Origin: Niallia alba
GTDB lineage: Bacteria; Bacillota; Bacilli; Bacillales; Cytobacillaceae
Direction: 5' to 3'
NCBI RefSeq assembly: GCF_012933555.1
Contig: NZ_JABBPK010000001.1
Coordinates: 4,132,001 to 4,196,000, forward strand
DNA: 64,000 bases
Each line of letters begins with the position of its first letter. The stretch's first letter is position 1. This document shows positions 1 through 8,803 of the stretch, one piece after another. The position numbers and the translations under genes were made by a program. The notes under the pieces were generated by a model, which worked only from the letters and a program-made list of their open reading frames with translations, searched no databases and was not told where the DNA came from.

Positions 1-24
1 TACTCCATCTAAAAGTTGACCCAT
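1..24 (-). CDS. PTS sugar transporter IIC subunit (5' end only)
   Basis: Only the first eight codons (MGQLLDGV) fall in the window; the gene runs off the left edge. A good Shine-Dalgarno (GAGAGGAG) lies 6 nt upstream of the ATG. The identity is inferred from position: in galactitol/pentitol-type PTS loci the membrane IIC gene follows the IIA and IIB genes, which are directly upstream here. The 139-nt gap before it contains small hairpins (for example GTGTAT/ATACAC) that may set mRNA processing between IIB and IIC. No domain can be seen in so short a piece. Confidence 0.5.
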
Positions 25-163
25 TTTGAATCTCCTCTCATCATATGTTATTTATATTTGTGTATCCTATACACCACTTTTGGAAAGGGATTGTAGTAGG
101 CAGGTTTCCCCGCCTCTACTTTTTGGCAAGATGTTCTTCTAGGATGTAACCCTTTTTAAGAAA

Positions 164-448
164 TTACTTTTTAAAATGACCAAGAATTTGCTGATCAATT
201 TGCTCCATACCGATTCCACTAATATAACCAGTTGCTACAATAGCAGGAATATCATATTGTTTTGGAAGGATTGTTGTTGATACAATTAAATCTGCATCTG
301 CTTGAAGTGAAGAAACCTCTGCTATTTTACATTGAACTACTTCAGCGTTTAAGTTATTATCTTTCACCAAATTTTCTACACGGTTACATACTACTGTTGA
401 TGTTGCAATACCAGCTCCACAAGCTACAAGAATTTTACCTTTTTTCAT
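164..448 (-). CDS. PTS galactitol-type IIB subunit (copy 2)
   Basis: A 94-residue cytoplasmic phosphocarrier of the galactitol/pentitol PTS family. It takes phosphate from the IIA histidine and passes it to the sugar bound by the membrane IIC protein. The phosphorylated cysteine is Cys10 in the P-loop CGAGIATS, the family hallmark, and the length is normal. The start has a GGGAG Shine-Dalgarno about 9 nt upstream. It is a close paralogue of the gene 80 nt upstream: same length, same P-loop, and the same QCKIAEV and YISGIGME blocks. Substrate cannot be read from the sequence; the tkt and rpiB genes of the locus point to a pentitol or related polyol. Confidence 0.9.
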   Translation of the reverse strand: MKKGKILVACGAGIATSTVVCNRVENLVKDNNLNAEVVQCKIAEVSSLQADADLIVSTTILPKQYDIPAIVATGYISGIGMEQIDQQILGHFKK

Positions 449-529
449 TTTAATAATCTCCCTTCAATTTTCGTAATATCTATATAGAAGCAATTCATTT
501 TTTTGCTATCTAACCTTTTATGCATTTCA

Positions 530-814
530 TTATTTTTTTAAATAACTTAAAATTTCTTTGTCTAATTCTTCCATTCCTATCCCACTAATATAAGCGGTTG
601 CACTAAGAGCCGGAATCGAATATTTTGTTGGTAATATTGTGCTCGAAACGATTAAATCTGCATTAGACTGTAAACTAGCAACTTCTGCTATTTTGCATTG
701 AACAAGCTCCACCTTTAGATTTTCTCGTTCAACTAATTCTTCTAAATGATCAAGAACAACAGTCGATGTAGCAATCCCTGCGCCACAAGCAACCAGTATT
801 GTTTGCCTGTTCAA
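530..814 (-). CDS. PTS galactitol-type IIB subunit (copy 1)
   Basis: The second IIB of the locus, with the same CGAGIATS phosphorylation loop. The reading frame stays open to a GTG at 826, but a TTG at 814 fits better: it has GGTGG 8 nt upstream and gives 94 residues, exactly the length of its paralogue, with Cys10 aligned. It begins 16 nt after the IIA stop codon, so IIA and IIB are co-translated from one mRNA. Two full IIB genes in tandem are unusual; one may serve a different IIC or polyol, or may be a recent duplication with relaxed selection. Both keep all P-loop residues. Confidence 0.88.
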   Translation of the reverse strand: MNRQTILVACGAGIATSTVVLDHLEELVERENLKVELVQCKIAEVASLQSNADLIVSSTILPTKYSIPALSATAYISGIGMEELDKEILSYLKK

Positions 815-830
815 TTTACTCACCACCCTT

Positions 831-1298
831 TCAGGAAACGTTAATACTTTGAAATAATGCTGTTATATCTGATTTATCCTTCGCATGAATAAGCTTTTCT
901 AAATGATCTTCTACTTGGATTACCTGCATTAATTCTTGTAGAACTTCAATTTGACTATGTGGCTGATTCAGGCCAAGCATCAATACCGCCTGAACTTCCG
1001 TTGTTTTTGTGTTATCTTCCATTAAATGAAAGGATACGGGTTTTTCTAAAACTGAAACAGCGATAAATTGCTCCACTACATGCTCCGGATCAGTATGAGG
1101 GATAGCGATACTATACTCATTGACACTTAGTCCTGTTGGGAAGATCGATTCTCTCTCCTTAATTTTTGGTAGGAATGTTTCTTTTACAAAACCCTGCTCA
1201 TATGCCTTTTCAAACATTGCATTAAAAAGCTGATCTTGATTTTCCACCTTTAATCCGACGTTCACTAAGCTTTCTTTAATAAATGAAGCAACTGCCAT
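831..1298 (-). CDS. PTS IIA subunit, fructose/mannitol-type domain
   Basis: A 155-residue PTS_EIIA_2 protein that accepts phosphate from HPr and hands it to the IIB cysteine. The active histidine is His68 in IAIPHTDPEHV, which matches the family motif. The frame is open from a GTG at 1319, but the ATG at 1298 has a strong GGAGG 8 nt upstream and is the likely start. It lies just downstream of the BglG-type regulator, which carries a related IIA domain with IAIPHADPEAGV, so the two probably share ancestry and phosphorylation partners. Cytoplasmic. Confidence 0.9.
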   Translation of the reverse strand: MAVASFIKESLVNVGLKVENQDQLFNAMFEKAYEQGFVKETFLPKIKERESIFPTGLSVNEYSIAIPHTDPEHVVEQFIAVSVLEKPVSFHLMEDNTKTTEVQAVLMLGLNQPHSQIEVLQELMQVIQVEDHLEKLIHAKDKSDITALFQSINVS

Positions 1299-1325
1299 TT
1301 TAAACTCCTCCACTTTCACTTAACT

Positions 1326-3380
1326 TTAAGAATATTTTTTGATAATTTCATATAATTGCTCTGGATTTTTGCTGATCTTTAGATTACTGATTTCTTCGCC
1401 ATTTTTTGATATGCTCATAAGCTGTCTTAGCGCGTAAAGATGTTTATGCTTATCTGTAGATGCAAGCACTACGATAAAATGGACTCTAACCTTCTCATTA
1501 AATGGGATACCATCTTCTATTTTTAATAAGCTCATGCCGACTCTATTTACGCCAGCTTCAGGATCAGCATGAGGAATGGCAATCACATTTCTTAATACGA
1601 TATGTTGAACCATTGCTGGATACTGTTTCAACATTTCTTCTACATAATTTTCTGTGATGCTTCCATTTTTCAATAGCTGACCAGCTGCTATTTGTATTCC
1701 TTGCTGCCAGTCTTCTACGCTTTGTACGACTGTAATCATTTCAGGAGTTAGTAAAGATGCGAGCGATAAATCCGTTTTTGTCATTGGCTCCTGAGTTTCA
1801 CTGGTTGTCGTAATAGTAAAATGTTCTTGCAACGCATCTCTCAAAGATTCTTTATCCTTTATAGACGCATATTTCTCGATTTTCCCCATTAATTGCTCAA
1901 TATTTATTACACTTGTATTTAAGTCAAATATTTCTCTAAGTACCCTCTGTCTAAGTTGAACTTTTTCAAAGTCTGATAGTATCCGATTGATAACAAATTG
2001 CTTTGTATCCGTTTGTAATGGTACTGGTGAAAAAATAATATCAACTTGATAATTGAGTTGGTGAAACTCCCGAATCGATAAAGCTTGATGAAAATAAAAT
2101 TCAGGAAATAATTCACGTAGGGTGCTTTCCATTAGACGCGAGATAGATACACCGTTAGGACAAACAACAACTGCTTTCTTCTTCTTCTGAATGGTTTCTC
2201 CTGAGCTAATTAAATGTCCTCCAACAAAAATAGTGATGAACATTAATTCACTTTCTGGTATTGGACATCCTATATATTCTTCTACTGGAGCAATCGAATC
2301 CTTTACAATAAAATGAATCGTTTCGAATTCTTCGCTTACTTTTTCCATCATTGTGTAATTCGTCGATAGATTGTATTTCATTCGGTAATAAGCAGGCTTC
2401 ATATGAAGTACTAACCTTTCAAGTAATGCCGCTTTATCCTTAAATGCAATACATGCTTTGTACTCAAAAGTATGAAGAAATGTTTCCAAAGCTTTCGTTA
2501 ACTCCGGGATTTGGTGATCAGCTAAGAATTGTGCTGATAATATCTTGGATGTTAACAGCTGCAAGGTCATAAACAGATGTTCTTCTTTCGGAATATGTTT
2601 AATATCTTTAATCAAAATCTCAGCTGCAATAAATTCTTTCGTATCAGATAAGGAACGATAATCAATATGGTAAAAATCCTGGATTACTTTTCCTTTTTGT
2701 ATACGCTTTAATATTACAGCTAAAATATATGGCAATAAGTTAATTCGTTCATCAATGAATTGGAGATTTAAACTACATTCGACTTCTGCTAGTCTTTCTT
2801 TTATCGTAATCAAATTATCTTTAGGTACATTGATAAACTTTTGAATATATATTTCGCCATTATATATAGATAAGATATTTTCTAGTACTTCCACTAATAG
2901 TTTACGAACATTCCATTCCTTCCCTTTTAACTCATAACCTTTCATTCTTGAATAACTAACCTCAAGTTCATAAGGCTCAATCATTTGCTGAACTGTTTTC
3001 ATATCCCGAAGAATCGTATTTTTACTTACCCCTAAGGCACTAGTAAAATGAAGTAAGGACAGCTCATCATCGCTACTGATAATATACAATAGAATAAATT
3101 GAGCTCTTTCTGTTTCAGATGGGATATAATGCTTATCCGCTTGTTCATCTGTCTTTTCAGCGAATAACTCCATAATGACTGGACTAATAATGAACTTTCC
3201 GCCATTTGTTCTTTTAATAGCAGGATAATTATTCGATTCTAGCCAATCATTGATCTTCTGAAAACTGTAACTAACTTGTCTTCTTGATAGGTGAAATTTT
3301 TTCTCTAGCTTTATGTTGGAAGTATCAGGATTGCTTAATACTTCCTTTAATAAAATATTACTTCTTTCGTCAAGATACAT
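1326..3380 (-). CDS. BglG/MtlR-family PTS-regulated transcription activator
   Basis: A 684-residue regulator with the MtlR/LicR layout: N-terminal helix-turn-helix segments (about residues 1-150), two PTS regulation domains (about 190-400), a IIB-like domain (about 400-490, with a cysteine in VVVCPNGVSISR) and a C-terminal IIA-like domain (about 540-684, with the histidine in IAIPHADPEAGV). In this family phosphorylation by HPr and by the cognate IIA/IIB tells the protein whether the sugar is present. It probably activates this PTS locus, with which it is co-directional. The start has GAGGTGAT about 6 nt upstream. It is a DNA-binding activator by architecture, since no RNA-binding CAT domain is apparent. 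Confidence 0.88.
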   Translation of the reverse strand: MYLDERSNILLKEVLSNPDTSNIKLEKKFHLSRRQVSYSFQKINDWLESNNYPAIKRTNGGKFIISPVIMELFAEKTDEQADKHYIPSETERAQFILLYIISSDDELSLLHFTSALGVSKNTILRDMKTVQQMIEPYELEVSYSRMKGYELKGKEWNVRKLLVEVLENILSIYNGEIYIQKFINVPKDNLITIKERLAEVECSLNLQFIDERINLLPYILAVILKRIQKGKVIQDFYHIDYRSLSDTKEFIAAEILIKDIKHIPKEEHLFMTLQLLTSKILSAQFLADHQIPELTKALETFLHTFEYKACIAFKDKAALLERLVLHMKPAYYRMKYNLSTNYTMMEKVSEEFETIHFIVKDSIAPVEEYIGCPIPESELMFITIFVGGHLISSGETIQKKKKAVVVCPNGVSISRLMESTLRELFPEFYFHQALSIREFHQLNYQVDIIFSPVPLQTDTKQFVINRILSDFEKVQLRQRVLREIFDLNTSVINIEQLMGKIEKYASIKDKESLRDALQEHFTITTTSETQEPMTKTDLSLASLLTPEMITVVQSVEDWQQGIQIAAGQLLKNGSITENYVEEMLKQYPAMVQHIVLRNVIAIPHADPEAGVNRVGMSLLKIEDGIPFNEKVRVHFIVVLASTDKHKHLYALRQLMSISKNGEEISNLKISKNPEQLYEIIKKYS

Positions 3381-3431
3381 TATCTATCACCTCTTAACTT
3401 GATTTCATTGTAGCATGGATGAAAAAGATAT

Positions 3432-3445
3432 TGTATCCGTTTTCA
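3432..3445 (-). promoter_or_regulatory. cre site (CcpA) upstream of the PTS regulator
   Basis: On the minus strand TGAAAACGGATACA matches the catabolite-responsive consensus TGNAANCGNWNNCA at every fixed position. It sits about 50 nt upstream of the regulator start, before an extended -10-like TGCTACAAT. CcpA repression of the PTS genes by glucose is the expected outcome. Confidence 0.6.
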
Positions 3446-3707
3446 TTTCCATAACTAGTTTGTGAATTGTGTCACTAAGTGATTAACTTGCACAAACAGC
3501 TTTCCCTTCTCTATTTTTTTTGCTGAAGGAATTGTTGCCAAATTTGATAAAACTATGTATAAATCTCTATAAGCATATTACTTATTTTGACTGTATTTAT
3601 CTACTTTTTCCAGCTAAACTATCGCTAAAATTGACACCTGCTACTAAGACAAAATTTATTTAATAACATTTTTATAGATCCTTTCTTTAAATTCTCCTGC
3701 ACAAAAA

Positions 3708-3748
3708 AGAAGCTAATAACCATCTTTGATGGTCATTAGCTTCTTTCT
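3708..3748 (-). terminator. terminator of tkt
   Basis: A strong stem (AAGAAGCTAAT...ACCATC paired with GATGGT...ATTAGCTTCTT) with a T-rich end on the minus strand, about 25 nt after the tkt stop codon. It closes the rpiB-pfk-like-tkt unit and separates it from the regulator and PTS genes. Confidence 0.8.
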
Positions 3749-3772
3749 TTTCACCAAGTACATTTCCCTTGA

Positions 3773-5788
3773 TTATTTTGTTTTTGCGATAGAAGATTTT
3801 ACTTTCGCAACTACATTTTCTACCGTAAATCCATACTCTTGGAAAAGTTTATCTGCAGGAGCAGATGCACCGAAATGATCAATCGTAATATGCTCTCCTT
3901 TAGAACCAATGTATTCTCTCCAACCAAGAGATGCACCAGCTTCAATTGCAACACGTGCTTGAACACTTTCTGGTAATACACTTTCTTTGTATTCAGCAGA
4001 TTGTTTTTCAAAACGATCCCAGCTTGGCATACTTACCACATTTACTGAAATTCCTTCTTCTGCTAACGCTGCTTGTGCGTTCATTGCAAGAGATACTTCA
4101 GAACCAGATGCTAAGATTAATGCTTGAGCTGCTTCTTTACCAGTTGAAACAGTGTAAGCACCTTTTTTCACACCTTCATATGCTTCTGCTTTTGTTAAGT
4201 CTAATGTTGGCAAGTTTTGACGTGTTAATACAAGAGCTGTCGGTGTATCTGTGCTTTCTACAGCAAGTTGCCATGCAGCAGCTGTTTCTTTTGCGTCTGC
4301 TGGACGAATGATAGAAAGTCCTGGCATTGCTCGTAGAGAAGCTAGTTGCTCAACTGGCTCATGAGTTGGACCATCTTCACCAACTGCGATACTATCATGT
4401 GTGAATACATACGTTACTGGTAATTTCATCAATGCTGCTAAACGGATTGCTGGACGTAAATAATCAGAGAATACGAAGAATGTTGCTCCAAATACTTTCA
4501 CACCACCATGAAGTGCTAAACCATTTAGCGCTGCTCCCATAGCAAATTCACGTACACCAAACCAAATATTTCTGCCAGCATAGCCATCAATCGCAAAGTT
4601 CTTCTCACTAGTTATTAATGTTTTGTTTGAACCAGCAAGGTCTGCAGATCCACCAAAGAAAGAAGGTACCGCACTAGCAATAGCTTGAATTGTTTTACCA
4701 GAAGAGTCTCTTGTTGCCATAGAATCTCCAGCGTTAAATTCAGGTAAGCTCTCTTGTAAACCTTCAGGTAGCTCGCCTTTGATAGCTGTTTCTAATTGAG
4801 TTGCTAGCTCTGGATAAGCAGCTTTATAGCCTTCATATAATTCGTTCCAAGCTTTTTCTTTATCTGCGCCTTCTTGCGCTAATGCTGTATAGTGCTCAGA
4901 AACTTCTGTCGGAACATGGAATGCCTCTTCATATGACCAACCATATGTTTGTTTCGTTAATTGTGTTTCAGAAGCTCCTAGTGGTGCACCGTGTGATGCT
5001 GATTTTCCACCTTTATTTGGAGAACCATAACCAATTACTGTTTTCACTTCGATTAATGTAGGTACAGCTGATTTTTTTGCTTGCGCAATTGCTGCTTGAA
5101 TTTCTGTTAAGTCATTGCCATCTTCGACGCGAATAACTTCCCATCCATATGCTTCAAAACGTTTTTGGACACTCTCAGAGAAAGAAAGATTTAAATCTCC
5201 ATCTAAAGAAATATCATTTGAATCATATAAAACTACTAATCTGCCTAATTTTAAGTGACCTGCAAGTGAAGCAGCTTCTGCAGATACACCTTCCATTAAA
5301 TCACCATCACCACAAATGCTGTACGTATAGTGGTCTACCACTGGATAATTTTCTTTATTATATGTTTCTGCTAAATGTCTTTCTGCCATTGCCATCCCCA
5401 CTGCCATTGCAATACCTTGTCCTAATGGACCAGTAGTTGCTTCAACACCTGGTGTATGTCCGAATTCTGGATGACCTGGAGTTTTGCTTCCCCATTGACG
5501 GAAGTTCTTTAAATCATCAATTGAAACACCATAATTGAATAAATGTAACAAGCTATATAGAAGCATAGAACCATGTCCTGCTGATAACACAAAGCGGTCA
5601 CGGTTGAACCAGTTAGGGTTAGCTGGATTATGATTCATTTCTTTTGCCCATAGTGTATATGCCATTGGAGCTGCCCCCATCGGCATTCCTGGGTGACCAG
5701 AATTTGATTTTTCAATAGCGTCGATTGATAAAGTACGAATCGTATTAATTGCTAATTGTTCAATATTTGTTTTTACTTGATTACTCAT
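3773..5788 (-). CDS. tkt: transketolase
   Basis: A 671-residue thiamine-diphosphate enzyme that moves two-carbon units between ketose and aldose phosphates in the non-oxidative pentose phosphate pathway. Visible features are the N-terminal [12 protein letters not shown] segment, the ThDP motif GDGDLMEG near residue 155, the PYR-domain stretch with [15 protein letters not shown], and a C-terminal transketolase domain. An upstream in-frame ATG at 5797 lies inside the ribosome-binding site; the ATG at 5788, with GAGG just before it, is the better start. Lying between rpiB and the PTS genes, it is probably a pathway-specific copy that feeds pentose phosphates from polyol catabolism into glycolysis; a housekeeping copy may exist elsewhere. 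Confidence 0.97.
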   Translation of the reverse strand: MSNQVKTNIEQLAINTIRTLSIDAIEKSNSGHPGMPMGAAPMAYTLWAKEMNHNPANPNWFNRDRFVLSAGHGSMLLYSLLHLFNYGVSIDDLKNFRQWGSKTPGHPEFGHTPGVEATTGPLGQGIAMAVGMAMAERHLAETYNKENYPVVDHYTYSICGDGDLMEGVSAEAASLAGHLKLGRLVVLYDSNDISLDGDLNLSFSESVQKRFEAYGWEVIRVEDGNDLTEIQAAIAQAKKSAVPTLIEVKTVIGYGSPNKGGKSASHGAPLGASETQLTKQTYGWSYEEAFHVPTEVSEHYTALAQEGADKEKAWNELYEGYKAAYPELATQLETAIKGELPEGLQESLPEFNAGDSMATRDSSGKTIQAIASAVPSFFGGSADLAGSNKTLITSEKNFAIDGYAGRNIWFGVREFAMGAALNGLALHGGVKVFGATFFVFSDYLRPAIRLAALMKLPVTYVFTHDSIAVGEDGPTHEPVEQLASLRAMPGLSIIRPADAKETAAAWQLAVESTDTPTALVLTRQNLPTLDLTKAEAYEGVKKGAYTVSTGKEAAQALILASGSEVSLAMNAQAALAEEGISVNVVSMPSWDRFEKQSAEYKESVLPESVQARVAIEAGASLGWREYIGSKGEHITIDHFGASAPADKLFQEYGFTVENVVAKVKSSIAKTK

Positions 5789-5864
5789 TTTCCTCATCCT
5801 TTTTTGATTTATTTAATGCTAAACCTAAACTATTGAATGGCTTTATTAACTTAGGCTTAGGGGT

Positions 5865-6728
5865 TTATTTAAATTGAATTCCATCCTTTTGAACGGCGAG
5901 TTCACCTGTTAAACAATTATTTTTTATCCATCTTAATACTTCATCTGCTAGTTCGTTTGCAAGGATTCGATCGATGGCTGTTGGGTTTACTCCCATGCAT
6001 AATGCTTCATCAATTTCTGTATATTTCCAATCTACATCAAGCTTACTAATCACGGAATTTTGGATTACCTCTTTTGAAGTTTCGCTGTATATTAAGACAT
6101 TAGAAGTTTTTATATATGTATACCTCTTCATTATTGCGTCACATAAGGCGGTAATTTCTTCTTCCTCGTAATCTACTGCTAAATAGTTCCCATCCACTGC
6201 AAGAGAGATGTCCTGCAACATATTGGTCGACGGATTCCCCTCTATCGAAAAACCAAATAATCTTGGTTTATCATATTTAAGAGAATGAATGGTATCCTGA
6301 ACTTTTAACACATTCTGAGTAATACTGTTAAGTGCTGTATCATACCCTAAAGTCCAGTCATTTCCTTTCATGTTATTGTAAATGGAAACTGGAACAAATA
6401 AGGTACGAATGGCTTCTTTATTGGCTATAGAAGTTTGCCATATTTCTTTGGCATGCGCATCCCCAATTACAACTGTCATATCCATTGGAGCAAGTGCTTG
6501 ATTCCACTGATAGTTTACTGGTGTAGAGCTTACCTTTAAGATAGCATGGCTTAAATATGGTGCATCACTAACTTCTTTCAATTCCGTATAAGTGACTTCA
6601 CCTGATTCTCTGTCTATTTCAAGTCCAAATAGTTGATGCATAGAAGCTAACTCCTCATATAATCGATGAAGAATTTGTTTTACCCCTGAAGGCACACAAC
6701 CTAAGACAATCACACCAACCTTCAACAT
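5865..6728 (-). CDS. phosphofructokinase-like protein, catalytic residues lost
   Basis: A 287-residue protein with clear but degenerate phosphofructokinase features. The N-terminal VGVIVLGCVPSGVKQIL matches the GG(D)xPGxN nucleotide loop region. Residues 112-134 (PVSIYNN...GYDTALN) align with the PFK block PKTIDND...GYDTAVN, and GVNPTAIDRILA near residue 250 matches the C-terminal GGxPSAxDRxLA. The catalytic TIDND is replaced by SIYNN, so both aspartates are gone, and the GGDGS ATP loop is reduced to GDA. It is therefore unlikely to phosphorylate fructose 6-phosphate. It lies between rpiB and tkt in one transcription unit, so a regulatory or sugar-phosphate-sensing role is an inference. Shine-Dalgarno AGGGGG precedes the ATG. 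Confidence 0.7.
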   Translation of the reverse strand: MLKVGVIVLGCVPSGVKQILHRLYEELASMHQLFGLEIDRESGEVTYTELKEVSDAPYLSHAILKVSSTPVNYQWNQALAPMDMTVVIGDAHAKEIWQTSIANKEAIRTLFVPVSIYNNMKGNDWTLGYDTALNSITQNVLKVQDTIHSLKYDKPRLFGFSIEGNPSTNMLQDISLAVDGNYLAVDYEEEEITALCDAIMKRYTYIKTSNVLIYSETSKEVIQNSVISKLDVDWKYTEIDEALCMGVNPTAIDRILANELADEVLRWIKNNCLTGELAVQKDGIQFK

Positions 6729-6965
6729 CTTACCCCCTAACTTTTACATAAGCTATACGTAACTAATAATATACAGAAAAATGTCCATGATTTTTGAAGA
6801 AAAAGTATTTTTTTACCTTTTCTTCTCAATGATATATTTTTCCAAAACCATTATACCATACAACTTTCAAAGAATAAACCATACATATTTAGTATAACCT
6901 ATTAATGGTACGTACAAGTTATAATATGTTTCATTTGATAAATAGGAGGTCAATTTGTCCTACTA

Positions 6966-7412
6966 TTAACAATAATATGATTCTAATTCTTTAATTCCAT
7001 TAATTCTATTAGTATGTCTTCCACCTAGAAATTCTGCGCTTAACCACGTATCTACAATTAAGCATGCTAATCCTTCACCAGTAACTCTTTCTCCTAAACA
7101 AAGGATATTGCTATCATTATGTTCTCTTGTTGCTTTAGCTGAGAACACATCTCCGACAACCGCGGCACGTATTCCAGTGATTTTATTTGCAGCAATACTC
7201 ATACCAATCCCCGTTCCACAGCACAAAATCCCTAATTGGTTCGCTCCATTCACAATAGATTCGCCAACATTTTTGGCGTAATCTGGAAAATCTACACTTT
7301 CCCGACTATGACAACCAAAATCCTCTACTTCCAAGCCAGTTTTAAGTAGATGTGCTTTTACCGCTTCTTTTAGCTGATATCCGCCATGATCACTAGCTAT
7401 TGCTATTTTCAT
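6966..7412 (-). CDS. rpiB: ribose-5-phosphate isomerase B family protein
   Basis: A 148-residue LacAB/RpiB isomerase. It interconverts ribose 5-phosphate and ribulose 5-phosphate or a related pair. The start ATG at 7412 gives the family N-terminus MKIAIASDHGGY; an ATG four codons upstream overlaps the ribosome site and is rejected. The catalytic cysteine is in GILCCGTGIGMSIAANK (Cys64/Cys65), with Asp8, His9 and the downstream REHNDSN segment also conserved. It is the first gene of the pentose part of the locus and would connect pentitol-derived pentulose phosphates to transketolase. Confidence 0.93.
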   Translation of the reverse strand: MKIAIASDHGGYQLKEAVKAHLLKTGLEVEDFGCHSRESVDFPDYAKNVGESIVNGANQLGILCCGTGIGMSIAANKITGIRAAVVGDVFSAKATREHNDSNILCLGERVTGEGLACLIVDTWLSAEFLGGRHTNRINGIKELESYYC

Positions 7413-7480
7413 AAACTCATCCATCCTTCCTAGTTATGATGGTTCTTTTTCAGATGTATTCTATCATAAAAGCAACCATT

Positions 7481-7494
7481 TGTATTCGGTTTCA
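7481..7494 (-). promoter_or_regulatory. cre site (CcpA) upstream of rpiB
   Basis: Minus-strand TGAAACCGAATACA matches TGNAANCGNWNNCA at every fixed position and lies about 70 nt upstream of the rpiB start, in the likely promoter. With the cre site before the PTS regulator, both transcription units of the locus look glucose-repressed. Confidence 0.6.
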
Positions 7495-7696
7495 AGTGAA
7501 AACTTATTAATTTTTAATAGTAGTAGTGATGTTTAACAGTCTTTATGGAAAAATGAAAAGGCTGGGACAAAAGTATTCCAGCCAAGGATAATTCCGAACA
7601 ATTATACGAAGATGCTAATCAAAGTTCCGTATAATTGTTTGGTTTTTTATTCGTTTTTTAAAGGATGTTTCCATGTAGTTTAGTGCGATTCCCCGC

Positions 7697-7816
7697 AGCC
7701 GGAATACACTTCGCTATCCGTGGGGCTCGCGCTGAGCCGCTTCGGCTTCGCCTGCAGGGTCTCAGGCTGTCTCGCTAATCCCCGTGGCGCCTTCGTGTAT
7801 TCCGGCTGCTCTGTTT
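7697..7816. repeat. GC-rich palindromic repeat, copy A
   Basis: A 120-bp GC-rich island in AT-rich DNA. Its outer arms CAGCCGGAATACAC and GTGTATTCCGGCTG are perfect inverted repeats, with smaller stems inside. The same core with small changes recurs near 18990 and 41310, where it forms the centre of elements with terminal inverted repeats. No terminal repeats are clear for this copy. Confidence 0.75.
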
Positions 7817-7963
7817 TTCCAACTAATTATATTTCCTCTTGTAAAAGTATGCGAAAGCAGCCGCTATTTACTAGCTAATTCGATATTGTTCGTCTTTACA
7901 GAGTATCTATTTAGTTATGTCCATCCTCTTTTTCTGCTACTTGATTAAAAGATAAAGCATATA

Positions 7964-8803
7964 TTAAAAATCAAAATTATCTGGATCTGGACCAACTCGT
8001 TGATCCATGTTTAATGCATCGATCTTATCCATTTCTTCTTTTGTTAAAGTAAAATCAAATACATTTCCATTTTCGATTATACGGTGCTCTTTCACGGATT
8101 TCGGAATCGTAACAATACCATTTTGCAAATCCCATCGAATAATTACTTGCGCAACAGATTTCTGATACTTTGTAGCAATCTCTACTAATTCAGGCTGATC
8201 TAATAATTGGCCTTGCATTAATGGAGACCATGCTTCTACTTGAATTCCAAGACTCACACAATAAGCAATTAATTCTTTCTGCGTTAGGCGTGGATGCAAT
8301 TCAATTTGATTGATCATTGGTTTCATTTCTGCATCTTTCATTAATTCCTCTAAATGATGGATTTGAAAATTACTTACCCCAATCGCTCTTACTTTCCCCG
8401 CTTTGTATAGTGTTTCTAATGCTCTCCATGCTTCTTTATATTTGCCTTCTTTTGGCCAATGAATAAGGTATAAATCTAAATAATCTAGTCCCAATTTTTC
8501 TAGACTTACTTCATAAGCTTTTAGTGTCTCTTCATAGCCTAAATCGTCTGTCCATACTTTTGAAGTAATAAACAAGTCTTCTCTCGCAACTCCTGCTTCT
8601 TGCATTCCTTTTTTTATTCCTTCACCAACTCCAGCTTCATTCCCATAAATAGCTGCCGTATCAATGCTGCGATAGCCATTTTTAATCGCAGAGCTTACAG
8701 CATCAACGAGTATTTGACCTTCTTCCACCTTAAATACGCCTAATCCTAACCAAGGCATCTTTACTCCGTTTGTTAAATTAACTGTATCTTGTAAGTTTTT
8801 CAT
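7964..8803 (-). CDS. aldo-keto reductase
   Basis: A 279-residue NADPH-dependent aldo-keto reductase of the 2,5-diketogluconate reductase/YtbE-YvgN type, reducing aldehydes or ketones. The catalytic tetrad is visible: Asp48 and Tyr53 (SIDTAAIYGNE), Lys in ITSKVW and His in LIHWP. C-terminal IPKSVKEHRIIEN binds the cofactor. The ATG at 8803 has AAGGAG 10 nt upstream; the open frame further upstream lies inside the MFS gene and is not used. The ATG overlaps the TGA of the MFS gene (ATGA), so the two are translationally coupled. A role in detoxifying a reactive carbonyl exported or sensed by the neighbours is an inference. Confidence 0.93.
   Translation of the reverse strand: MKNLQDTVNLTNGVKMPWLGLGVFKVEEGQILVDAVSSAIKNGYRSIDTAAIYGNEAGVGEGIKKGMQEAGVAREDLFITSKVWTDDLGYEETLKAYEVSLEKLGLDYLDLYLIHWPKEGKYKEAWRALETLYKAGKVRAIGVSNFQIHHLEELMKDAEMKPMINQIELHPRLTQKELIAYCVSLGIQVEAWSPLMQGQLLDQPELVEIATKYQKSVAQVIIRWDLQNGIVTIPKSVKEHRIIENGNVFDFTLTKEEMDKIDALNMDQRVGPDPDNFDF

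Larger units (their letters stand above)
3381..3772. other. intergenic region between PTS regulator and tkt
   Basis: About 390 bp, AT-rich, without a plausible gene. It holds the tkt terminator at its right end and the promoter and cre site for the regulator at its left end. Nothing else was recognised. Confidence 0.7.
7425..7963. other. intergenic region upstream of rpiB with hairpins and GC-rich repeat
   Basis: About 540 bp without a convincing gene. It contains the rpiB promoter and cre site on the left, two hairpins near 7560-7640 (GGCTG...CAGCC, and ACAATTATACG paired with CGTATAATTGT 19 nt later), and copy A of the GC-rich palindromic repeat. Confidence 0.7.
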
